Shown here: positions 1 through 5,631 of the stretch, in pieces | Numbering within the stretch: the first letter of the stretch is position 1 | Layout of the letters: every line of letters starts with the position of its first letter | From: TMED109 sp002684605 | GTDB lineage: Bacteria; Pseudomonadota; Alphaproteobacteria; TMED109 | DNA: 7,204 nt | NCBI GenBank assembly: GCA_913046335.1 | Contig: CAJWSU010000044.1 | Coordinates: forward strand, 1 to 7,204 | Reading direction: 5' to 3' | The notes under the pieces: generated by a model | Database searches by the model: none | Told to the model about the DNA's origin: nothing | The model's input: only the letters and a program-made list of their open reading frames with translations | Translations under genes and position numbers: made by a program

Positions 1-1
1 T

Positions 2-1525
2 GGAGCAGGAGGGGGAACACTTTCTAATGAACTAGCACAGAAAGGTGTTAAAGTTGTATGCTTAGAAGCAGGCAAAAGATATACAACTGATGATTTTGTT
101 AACGATGAATGGGCAGCATTTCTTCAAACAGCTTGGCTGGATAAGAGAACAACTTCAGGAAGTTGGAGAGTAGCTACTGACTTTCCTGGATTGCCATCTT
201 GGATTGTTAAAAGCGTTGGAGGTTCAACCTTACACTGGGCTGGAGCATCATTAAGGTTTCAAGAACATGAATTTAAAGTGAAAACTGAATATGGTGATAT
301 TGCAGGAGCTAATTTATTAGATTGGCCTATATCTTTAAAAGAAATGGAGCCATACTACGATAAAGCTGAGGATAAAATAGGAGTAACTAGAACAAATGGT
401 ATTCCTGGATTACCTGGAAATAATAACTTTAAAGTACTATATGATGGAGCTCAGAAAATGGGTTATAAAGACTGTCATACAGGTAGAATGGGCATAAACA
501 GTATGCCTAGAGATGGCAGAAATGCTTGTCTACAGTTAGGTTTTTGTTTTCAAGGGTGTAAGTCAGGTGCTAAATGGTCTGCTGGTTATACTGAGATTCC
601 AAAAGCTGAAAAAACAGGTAACTTTGAATTAAGAACAGAAGCTCATGTTGTGCAAATTACTCATAACAAAAGTGGTAAAGTTGACGGAGTTGTTTATGTA
701 GACAAAGATGGAAACCAACAAAAACAAAAAGCAAGAATTGTAGCTGTTGCCGGGAACTCTATAGAGACACCTAGGTTATTGTTAATGTCTAATACATCTA
801 TGTATCCTGATGGACTTTCTAACTCTGCAGGGCAAGTAGGTAAAAACTATATGAGGCATTTAACTGCTTCAGTTTATGCTCTTATGGATAAGCCTGTAAA
901 TATGCATAGAGGAACTACTATGGCAGGAATTATTACGGATGAATCTGTAAATGATCCTTCTAGGGGTTTTGTTGGTGGATATGAGATGGAAACTTTGTCT
1001 CTGGGACTACCATTTATGGCAGCTTTCCTAGTGCCAGGAACTACTGGTTATGGAGCTAAAATGGGTAAATTCTTAGATAATTATGATCATATGGCTGGTA
1101 TGTGGATCGTTGGAGAAGATATGCCACAAGAGTCTAATAGAATTACTCTAAATACAGATGAGAAAGATCAGAATGGTATGCCTGTTCCTAATGTTCATTT
1201 TGATGATCATGATAATGATATTAAAATGAGAAATCATGCTTTTGGAAAAGGTACGGATGTTTATAAGGCTGCTGGAGCAGTAGATGTTTATGAAACACCA
1301 CCATACCCATCAACACATAACTTAGGTACATGTAGGATGAGTGAAAAAGCAAGAGATGGTGTTTGTGATAAGAATGGTAAGTCTCATGATATAGCAAACC
1401 TTTTTATATCTGATGGAAGTCAGTTTACTACAGGGGCATCAGAGAATCCAACTTTAACTATTGTTTCACTAGCGATAAGGCAAGCAGAGCATATTGCTAA
1501 GGAGATGGCTAAAGGCACTATTTAG
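2..1525 (+). CDS. GMC-family FAD dehydrogenase large subunit, Fe-S-type paralog (GMC-1), 5'-partial
   Basis: Flavoprotein subunit of a membrane-associated or periplasmic sugar, polyol or sugar-acid dehydrogenase (gluconate 2-dehydrogenase / FAD-glucose dehydrogenase / glucoside 3-dehydrogenase group). The reading frame is open from base 2, where it enters the Rossmann FAD loop (GAGGGT). Alignment with GMC-2 suggests only about 16 residues are missing; 507 are visible. Seen: LEAG at the end of the second FAD strand, the GMC signature VGGSTLHWAG, and the C-terminal catalytic pair His (codon 439, in STHNLGTCRMS) and Asn (codon 482, in ENPTLTI). Codons 176, 182 and 186 are cysteines spaced C-x5-C-x3-C, the pattern that ligates a [3Fe-4S] cluster in the alpha subunit of FAD-glucose dehydrogenase. 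No signal peptide is visible, but the start lies outside the window; relatives are exported with a Tat-tagged small subunit. Its promoter and any partner gene would lie upstream. The substrate cannot be told from sequence. Confidence 0.9.
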   Translation, partial: GAGGGTLSNELAQKGVKVVCLEAGKRYTTDDFVNDEWAAFLQTAWLDKRTTSGSWRVATDFPGLPSWIVKSVGGSTLHWAGASLRFQEHEFKVKTEYGDIAGANLLDWPISLKEMEPYYDKAEDKIGVTRTNGIPGLPGNNNFKVLYDGAQKMGYKDCHTGRMGINSMPRDGRNACLQLGFCFQGCKSGAKWSAGYTEIPKAEKTGNFELRTEAHVVQITHNKSGKVDGVVYVDKDGNQQKQKARIVAVAGNSIETPRLLLMSNTSMYPDGLSNSAGQVGKNYMRHLTASVYALMDKPVNMHRGTTMAGIITDESVNDPSRGFVGGYEMETLSLGLPFMAAFLVPGTTGYGAKMGKFLDNYDHMAGMWIVGEDMPQESNRITLNTDEKDQNGMPVPNVHFDDHDNDIKMRNHAFGKGTDVYKAAGAVDVYETPPYPSTHNLGTCRMSEKARDGVCDKNGKSHDIANLFISDGSQFTTGASENPTLTIVSLAIRQAEHIAKEMAKGTI

Positions 1526-1544
1526 TTTAAATAATAGATTAATT

Positions 1545-1580
1545 AAAAAAAGACCCTTCTTTATAAGAAGGGTTTTTTTT
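1545..1580 (+). terminator. Rho-independent terminator after GMC-1
   Basis: A perfect 8-bp stem, CCCTTCTT (1554-1561) with AAGAAGGG (1565-1572), has a 3-base loop and is followed by an uninterrupted T run (1573-1581). An A run precedes the stem, so the hairpin could also stop transcription from the opposite strand. It lies about 20 bases after the GMC-1 stop codon and separates GMC-1 from the Fur-type operon downstream. Confidence 0.9.
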
Positions 1581-1581
1581 T

Positions 1582-2011
1582 ATAAAAAACTCTAAGCGTT
1601 AAAACATTAATAAAACGTTTTTCTTAGCTATTTTTATATTTATGAATAGCCTTTAATTATGGGCTGCTGCTCCAAATTCAAGGACGCTTTTAAACTAAGA
1701 AAATCAAGTAAATTCACCTAAATTTACAATTTCTTTATCACTAGCAACTACACAAGTAGTTTCATTATATATATTTTATAGTAAAATCTAAATATATGAA
1801 CACTGATCATTTATAGCAACCGTATTATTATATCTTTAAAAAAAATAACTACTATGACTACTTTCATGTTATTTTTTTAAGTTCAAAAGACTTTTTATTA
1901 TCAGCTTTCTATGACTAATTATATTAGTTAAATGTATTCATATTAGATATCAAAATTTAAAAAAGAATGTTTTTGTAAAGTATAGTTTTTTATTTTTTTA
2001 TGATGAAAGTC
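1582..2011. other. Gene-poor AT-rich spacer
   Basis: No convincing intact gene was found on either strand. The features seen are weak. A possible decayed minus-strand reading frame lies at 1653-1766. An A/T-only-armed hairpin has 11-bp arms at 1839-1849 and 1868-1878 with an 18-base loop. CTATGACTA occurs twice (1852-1860 and 1909-1917). The patch around 1661-1690 is noticeably richer in G+C than its surroundings, as expected for leftover coding DNA. No tRNA-like or IS-like ends were recognised. The spacer ends at the promoter of the small-subunit operon. Confidence 0.6.
1653..1766 (-). pseudogene. Possible decayed gene remnant
   Basis: On the minus strand one frame reads about 20 plausible codons (NETTCVVASDKEIVNLGEFT), then TGA (1704-1706) and TAG (1695-1697), then FKSVLEFGAAAHN and a TAA at 1653-1655. 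Codons in the first block are strongly purine-N-pyrimidine biased, like coding sequence, and the two blocks share one frame across the stops. The frame also hits a stop just upstream, so at most about 40 codons survive. I do not recognise the family. It could equally be chance in AT-rich DNA; confidence is low. Confidence 0.2.
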
Positions 2012-2039
2012 TTGAATTAATTTAAAACTAGCATATAAT
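2012..2039 (+). promoter_or_regulatory. Sigma-70-type promoter of the small-subunit/GMC-2 operon
   Basis: The -35 element is TTGAAT (2012-2017) and the -10 is a perfect TATAAT (2034-2039), with a 16-base spacer. The predicted transcription start is near 2045-2047, giving an untranslated leader of about 55 bases. That start falls inside the first Fur-box-like site, the usual geometry for repression by blocking RNA polymerase. Confidence 0.65.
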
Positions 2040-2042
2040 TTT

Positions 2043-2061
2043 GCAAATAAGAATCATTATC
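2043..2061 (+). promoter_or_regulatory. Fur-box-like operator, site A
   Basis: This 19-base site matches the classical Fur consensus GATAATGATAATCATTATC at 15 of 19 positions when counted by hand; the last 10 bases (AATCATTATC) match exactly. It sits 4 bases after the -10 element and covers the predicted transcription start. Binding of Fe(II)-Fur would be expected to repress the operon when iron is plentiful. Confidence 0.65.
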
Positions 2062-2064
2062 AAT

Positions 2065-2083
2065 AATAATGATAACTATTATC
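2065..2083 (+). promoter_or_regulatory. Fur-box-like operator, site B
   Basis: AATAATGATAACTATTATC matches the Fur consensus at 16 of 19 positions; the mismatches are position 1 and the two at positions 12-13. Its centre is 22 bases from that of site A. The two sites also share an inverted repeat with perfect 8-base arms, ATCATTAT (2053-2060) and ATAATGAT (2066-2073), around a 5-base centre. Tandem or overlapping sites like these are typical of strongly Fur-controlled promoters in gammaproteobacteria. Confidence 0.75.
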
Positions 2084-2088
2084 AAAAA

Positions 2089-2094
2089 AGGGAG
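2089..2094 (+). promoter_or_regulatory. Ribosome binding site deciding the small-subunit start
   Basis: AGGGAG lies 6 bases before the ATG at 2101. It supports that start over an in-frame TTG at 2041, which would place the operators and the predicted transcription start inside the coding region. Confidence 0.8.
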
Positions 2095-2100
2095 ATTAAT

Positions 2101-2682
2101 ATGAATATTTCTAGAAGGTCTTTTATATTCGGAGCTGTTGCTTCTACTGTCTATACTTCTTTATGGAGTATAAACATTGCTAAAGCAAAAATATCGGCTG
2201 GATCTAATAAAGAAGACAAAGATTTGCTAATAAAAATGGTTAGAACATTATATCCTCATGACAGGTTTCCTGAAGGTCCTTATATTAGAACTACTGAAGA
2301 CGTTATTAAAAAAGGAAATTCTAGTCCAGAAAAGGCTATTATGCTTCAGCAAGGCATAGATCAATTAAAAAATGCTAACTTTGCAAAACTAAACTTTGAA
2401 AAATCTACAAAATTCTTAACTAATATGGGAAGAACCGAGTTTTTTGAACACGTTAGAGGAACAAGTACAGTTACATTATATAATGACAAAGAAGTTTGGG
2501 AACTTCTTGGTTATGAAGGTTATAGCTCTGATCAAGGTGGATATATCAATAGAGGTTTTAATGATCTAGATTGGTTACCTGAACCAAGAATTACAGAACA
2601 TCCAGAGTTAGCTAATTTTTTAAGTGAGTCACCTAAAAGATATGCAGCCATTAAAAAAATGATAGCCAAAGAACTAAATTAA
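2101..2682 (+). CDS. Gluconate 2-dehydrogenase subunit 3 family protein (Tat-exported small subunit)
   Basis: The gene encodes 193 residues from ATG 2101. The N-terminus is a twin-arginine signal: S-R-R-S-F-I at residues 4-9, a hydrophobic stretch to about residue 26, and an A-K-A cleavage site at 27-29. The mature part resembles the small (gamma) subunit of gluconate 2-dehydrogenase, FAD-glucose dehydrogenase and glucoside 3-dehydrogenase; conserved-looking stretches include the TLYPHDRFPEGPY-like segment and the GYSSDQGGYINRGF segment. In the family this subunit acts as a chaperone and Tat escort for the large flavoprotein, which has no signal of its own, and stays in the complex. GMC-2 follows after 11 bases, so the two are surely one operon. 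Regulation is expected through the Fur-type sites just upstream. The family call rests on size, signal and context as well as recognised motifs. Confidence 0.85.
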   Translation: MNISRRSFIFGAVASTVYTSLWSINIAKAKISAGSNKEDKDLLIKMVRTLYPHDRFPEGPYIRTTEDVIKKGNSSPEKAIMLQQGIDQLKNANFAKLNFEKSTKFLTNMGRTEFFEHVRGTSTVTLYNDKEVWELLGYEGYSSDQGGYINRGFNDLDWLPEPRITEHPELANFLSESPKRYAAIKKMIAKELN

Positions 2683-2693
2683 AGGAGATTATT

Positions 2694-4259
2694 ATGAAAA
2701 AAATAGATCAAAAAGAAAGAGCTGTAGTAGTTATAGGCTCAGGTGCTGGTGGTGGAACAATGGTACACCAATTAACTAAGGCAGGAATTCCTTGTGTTTG
2801 TCTAGAAGCAGGTCCATTTCTTAAGCCAGAAGATTATACAAATGACGAATGGGGTGCTTTTGGTCAAATGGCCTGGTTAGATAAAAGAACTACTAGTGGA
2901 AACTGGAGAGTAGCTAAGGATTTTCCTGGTCTTCCAACATGGTTAGTTAAGGCGGTAGGTGGAACTACAACACATTGGGCAGGAGCTACACCTCGTTTTA
3001 TGGAATATGAATTTAAAACTAAATCTACTTATGGAGATATCAAAGGGGCAAGTTTATTAGATTGGCCTATATCATTAGATGATATGGAACCTTATTATAC
3101 AAAAGCAGAAGATGCTATAGGATCTACTCATAGAGGAGGGAGAAAACCTTTACCGGCTAATAATAATTATAAAGTTTTTGCTAATGGAGCTAAAAACGTA
3201 GGTTATAAATTTTACGCTACTGGTCCTTATGGAACTAATGCAGAGCCTTATGATGGTCGACCTGGATCAATACAAGACGGATTTAACTTTCAAGGTGATA
3301 AAAACGGCTCTAAGTGGAGTACAGCTAAGAGAGAAATACCAAGGGCAATTGATACTGGACTATTGGACTTAAGAACTAATGCTCATGTAATCAAGATTAC
3401 TCACGATAAAAATGGTAATGCAGACGGTGTATTGTATATGGATAAAGATAATAAACTCCAAAAACAAGCTGCTAAAGTTGTAGTTGTTTCAGGAAACTCT
3501 ATAGAGTCACCAAGATTATTATTGTTAAGTGAATCTTCTAAGTATCCTGATGGTTTAGCTAATAGTTCAGGTCAAGTAGGTAGAAACTATATGAGACACA
3601 TGACAGGTTCTATGTATGCTAGATTCGAAAAACCAGTAAACTTCTACAGAGGAGAAACTATGGCTGGATTTTGTGCAGACGAGGTAAAACATAATTCAAA
3701 AAGAGGTTTTGCAGGAGGCTACTATATGGAAACTCTTGCATTAGGACCAGCATTTATGGGAGCTTTCCTTGAGCCTGGAGGGTGGGGAAGAGAGTTTACT
3801 AATATGATGGATGGTTATCAAAACCTTGCTGGTATGTGGCTAGTTGGTGAAGATATGCCTCAATCAAATAATAGGGTTACCCTTTCTGAAACTGCTAAAG
3901 ATCAATATGGTTTGCCTGCCCCTAATGTGCACTTTGACGAGCATCCTAATGATATAGCTATGAGAGAGTATGCGTACGAAAAAGCAGAAGATCTTTATAA
4001 TTCAGTAGGCGCAGTTCAAACTTGGAGAACACCTCCTTATCCTTCAACTCATAACCTTGGTACTAATAGAATGAGTGATAATGCTAAAGATGGAGTAGTA
4101 GATAAATGGGGAAGATCTCATGACATTAAAAACTTATTTATAGCAGACGGTTCTGTTATGACTACAGGAGCAGCAGCTAATCCTACATTAACAATTACTG
4201 CGCTAGCTATACGAACAGGTGAGTATTTAGCGTCTGAATTAAAGAAAAATAATATATAA
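2694..4259 (+). CDS. GMC-family FAD dehydrogenase large subunit, cysteine-less paralog (GMC-2)
   Basis: This complete 521-residue flavoprotein begins at ATG 2694, 6 bases after AAAGGAG. Seen: the FAD Rossmann motif VIGSGAGGGT (13-22), LEAG (37-40), the GMC signature VGGTTTHWAG (88-97), and catalytic-pair candidates His453 (STHNLGTNRMS) and Asn496 (ANPTLTI). It is a close paralog of GMC-1: by eye about 60% identical, with a net length difference of two residues over the shared part. It lacks a signal peptide, so export with the upstream Tat-tagged subunit is expected. The three cluster cysteines of GMC-1 are Ser192, Asn198 and Asp202 here, and the Cys of the GTCRMS motif is Asn458. Only 3 cysteines remain, against 7 in visible GMC-1. 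The FAD and substrate residues look intact, so the enzyme is probably active but without the [3Fe-4S] cluster. How electrons leave FAD, and the substrate, are unknown. Confidence 0.92.
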   Translation: MKKIDQKERAVVVIGSGAGGGTMVHQLTKAGIPCVCLEAGPFLKPEDYTNDEWGAFGQMAWLDKRTTSGNWRVAKDFPGLPTWLVKAVGGTTTHWAGATPRFMEYEFKTKSTYGDIKGASLLDWPISLDDMEPYYTKAEDAIGSTHRGGRKPLPANNNYKVFANGAKNVGYKFYATGPYGTNAEPYDGRPGSIQDGFNFQGDKNGSKWSTAKREIPRAIDTGLLDLRTNAHVIKITHDKNGNADGVLYMDKDNKLQKQAAKVVVVSGNSIESPRLLLLSESSKYPDGLANSSGQVGRNYMRHMTGSMYARFEKPVNFYRGETMAGFCADEVKHNSKRGFAGGYYMETLALGPAFMGAFLEPGGWGREFTNMMDGYQNLAGMWLVGEDMPQSNNRVTLSETAKDQYGLPAPNVHFDEHPNDIAMREYAYEKAEDLYNSVGAVQTWRTPPYPSTHNLGTNRMSDNAKDGVVDKWGRSHDIKNLFIADGSVMTTGAAANPTLTITALAIRTGEYLASELKKNNI

Positions 4260-4280
4260 GCAGTAAGTTTTTATATTATG

Positions 4281-4327
4281 ATCAAATAAAACAAACTAGT
4301 TTAAAACTCTAGTTTGTTTTATTTGAT
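4281..4327 (+). terminator. Perfect 19-bp hairpin between GMC-2 and cytochrome c
   Basis: The arms at 4281-4299 and 4309-4327 are perfectly complementary, with a 9-base loop. The inner part, CAAACTAG with CTAGTTTG, is followed on the 3' side by a T-rich stretch (TTTTATTT) that pairs with an A-rich 5' arm, so it can work as a terminator in both directions. It starts about 20 bases after the GMC-2 stop codon. The next gene begins only 24 bases further on and has no clear promoter of its own, so partial read-through is possible. Confidence 0.75.
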
Positions 4328-4351
4328 AACTAATATTTTAAAGAATATCCA

Positions 4352-4738
4352 TTGTACGATAAACGTAGACAAAGAATTTATAGAAAATTAATACTGAAAA
4401 TTATAATAGTATTTCATATAATATTTTTTTCTGTACAACTTTACTCTATTAATCCTCTTTCAAAGGCAAGTGACTCAATCAGTACCGGTGCAGAATTGTA
4501 TAAAAATATATGTTCCAATTGTCACGGAAATAAGGCAGAAGGAAAAGATAATGGTTTTTTTCTATCCCCCAACTTAAAAGTATTTAGTAAAGGTTACGAT
4601 GAATTTTTAAATATTTTAAAATATGGATATGGCAGAATGCCTGCTTACGGGGGAAAAGGGAAATTAAGCAAAGATCAATTAAATCAATTAGCTGCGTATC
4701 TTGAATATATATCATCAGAAGAAGCTAACTGGAAATAA
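4352..4738 (+). CDS. Exported monoheme class I cytochrome c
   Basis: A 128-residue protein. The start is taken as TTG 4352: the frame has a stop at 4331-4333 and no ATG before the signal peptide, and only a weak purine patch (AAAGAA) precedes it. The N-terminus is very basic (KRRQRIYRK) and is followed by a hydrophobic stretch (about residues 14-31), a Sec signal peptide or membrane anchor. The heme-binding motif CSNCH is at residues 54-58; Met96 in GYGRMPAYGG is the likely second axial ligand. This is the usual fold of small cytochromes serving periplasmic dehydrogenases. The neighbouring GMC and small-subunit genes suggest it is the electron acceptor of one or both flavoproteins, replacing the much larger triheme subunit of classical gluconate dehydrogenase; this is inference. 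Heme attachment in the periplasm needs cytochrome c maturation genes, not seen here. Confidence 0.85.
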   Translation: MYDKRRQRIYRKLILKIIIVFHIIFFSVQLYSINPLSKASDSISTGAELYKNICSNCHGNKAEGKDNGFFLSPNLKVFSKGYDEFLNILKYGYGRMPAYGGKGKLSKDQLNQLAAYLEYISSEEANWK

Positions 4739-4827
4739 ACTTTATAACTTAGCTTTTCTAAGATACCTTAGTAGCAAAAGAAAATTTTGGTATAGCCCCT
4801 TTTCAAATAAAGACAATAGTTATAGAC

Positions 4828-4857
4828 TTGTTATGACTATGCAAAAAAAATTATATT
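4828..4857 (+). promoter_or_regulatory. Possible promoter of the glyoxalase/transporter cluster
   Basis: TTGTTA (4828-4833) and TATATT (4852-4857) are separated by 18 bases, giving a start near 4864 and a very short leader. The region is A/T-rich enough for such matches to arise by chance. It is the best candidate in the 141-base gap after the cytochrome gene, which otherwise shows only a weak 5-bp hairpin (4748-4762). Confidence 0.35.
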
Positions 4858-4879
4858 TTTTTTATAAAGGAGTTTTACT

Positions 4880-5422
4880 ATGAGCAGACATTTTGACAAG
4901 GCAGAAGGTGCTAGTGAGGAAGTAGATATAGAAACACAATCATATGTTTTTAACCAAACTATGTTAAGGATAAAAGATCCAAAAATTTCATTAGATTTTT
5001 ATACAAGAGTAATAGGTATGAAATTATACAAAAAATTAGATTTTCCAGAGATGAAATTTACTTTATATTTTTTAGGAATGCCAGGTGATGTTGATGATAA
5101 TAATGTACCTTCAGAAGAAAATAAAAGAGTTACTTGGACCTTTAGCCAAAGAGCTATGTTAGAGTTAACCCATAATTGGGGCACAGAAAACGATGAAAAT
5201 TTTACCCATCATAATGGAAACTCTGAACCACAAGGGTTTGGACATATTGGTTTTTCAGTTCCTGATGTGTATGCAGCATCAGAAAGATTTAGTAAGTTAG
5301 GTGTAAAATTTGTTAAAAAGCCTGATGATGGTAAAATGAAAGGATTAGCATTTATTGAAGATCCAGACGGTTATTGGATTGAGATATTACAAGCAAATAT
5401 GATAGAAAAAAATTCAGTATAA
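4880..5422 (+). CDS. gloA: Glyoxalase I (lactoylglutathione lyase), long GLO1-like form
   Basis: This enzyme isomerises the hemithioacetal of methylglyoxal and glutathione to S-lactoylglutathione in the cytoplasm, the first step of methylglyoxal detoxification. The gene encodes 180 residues from ATG 4880, with AAAGGAG 7 bases upstream. It has a single VOC/glyoxalase fold pair and is strikingly similar to animal GLO1, with near-identical blocks such as LDFYTRVIGM, LELTHNWGTE, GFGHIGFSVPDVY and PDGYWIEIL. The expected metal ligands are present: Gln26, Glu95, His122 and Glu168. The N-terminal extension and the insert around residues 66-84 mark the long form, usually zinc-dependent, rather than the E. 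coli-type enzyme of about 135 residues. It is followed after 2 bases by a small membrane protein gene, then a symporter, so the three are probably co-transcribed. The product pathway leads to D-lactate, which may relate to the transporter. Confidence 0.95.
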   Translation: MSRHFDKAEGASEEVDIETQSYVFNQTMLRIKDPKISLDFYTRVIGMKLYKKLDFPEMKFTLYFLGMPGDVDDNNVPSEENKRVTWTFSQRAMLELTHNWGTENDENFTHHNGNSEPQGFGHIGFSVPDVYAASERFSKLGVKFVKKPDDGKMKGLAFIEDPDGYWIEILQANMIEKNSV

Positions 5423-5424
5423 TT

Positions 5425-5628
5425 ATGAATAGAAGAAATAAATTAGACTTATATTTTTTATTATTTAGTACTCTTATATTATTAATTTTAATTTTTCCAA
5501 TCTATAATATAGGGAATAGAGTAGAACCTTTTATTTTAGGTATTCCATTTTCATTAGCTTGGATAGTAATTTGTATATTCATCCAATTTATAGGAATACT
5601 TTTATTTTTATTTATGGATAAGGAGTAA
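5425..5628 (+). CDS. Small two-helix membrane protein, DUF3311-like symporter partner
   Basis: A 67-residue protein with two hydrophobic segments (about residues 8-26 and 38-62) separated by a short polar loop containing NRVEP. Small DUF3311 proteins of this size and shape lie directly upstream of sodium:solute symporter genes in many bacteria, and that is the arrangement here. The ATG at 5425 is 2 bases after the glyoxalase stop and has no Shine-Dalgarno sequence, so translation probably depends on coupling with the glyoxalase gene. Its last codons (AAG GAG TAA) form the ribosome binding site of the symporter. A role as accessory subunit of the transporter is inferred from context; the family itself is uncharacterised. 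Confidence 0.8.
   Translation: MNRRNKLDLYFLLFSTLILLILIFPIYNIGNRVEPFILGIPFSLAWIVICIFIQFIGILLFLFMDKE
5620..5625 (+). promoter_or_regulatory. Ribosome binding site supporting the TTG start of the symporter
   Basis: AAGGAG lies 6 bases before TTG 5632 and is embedded in the last two codons of the upstream gene. It supports the TTG start and ties translation of the symporter to that of the small membrane protein. Confidence 0.75.
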
Positions 5629-5631
5629 AAT

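Noticed and set aside
191..1525. ATG 191 as the true start of GMC-1
   Set aside because: The frame is open to the window edge, and the upstream 63 codons encode the FAD-binding loop and residues matching GMC-2, so the gene starts before the window.
1659..1721. 20-codon + strand peptide starting MGCCSKFKD
   Set aside because: No ribosome binding site or promoter is evident, and it is too short to separate from chance; the antisense remnant explains the local composition as well.
1839..1878. A/T-rich 11-bp-arm hairpin as a terminator or attenuator
   Set aside because: The arms contain a single G-C pair and the loop is 18 bases, so it is unlikely to be stable; chance pairing of an A run with a T run is enough to explain it.
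1852..1917. Repeated CTATGACTA (1852-1860, 1909-1917) as an operator or insertion-site duplication
   Set aside because: Only 9 bases are shared, with no mobile-element ends between them, and such repeats are expected by chance in this composition.
2041..2100. In-frame TTG at 2041 as start of the small-subunit gene (20 extra codons)
   Set aside because: The extension would cover the operators and begin before the predicted transcription start. The ATG at 2101 has a good ribosome binding site and begins a normal Tat signal peptide.
4701..4883. 60-codon + strand open frame overlapping the end of the cytochrome gene
   Set aside because: It overlaps the cytochrome coding region in another frame, has no ribosome binding site or recognisable protein, and runs through the A/T-rich leader of the glyoxalase gene.
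4999..5184. 61-codon minus-strand open frame inside the glyoxalase gene
   Set aside because: The + strand frame is unmistakably glyoxalase I; this is its antisense shadow.
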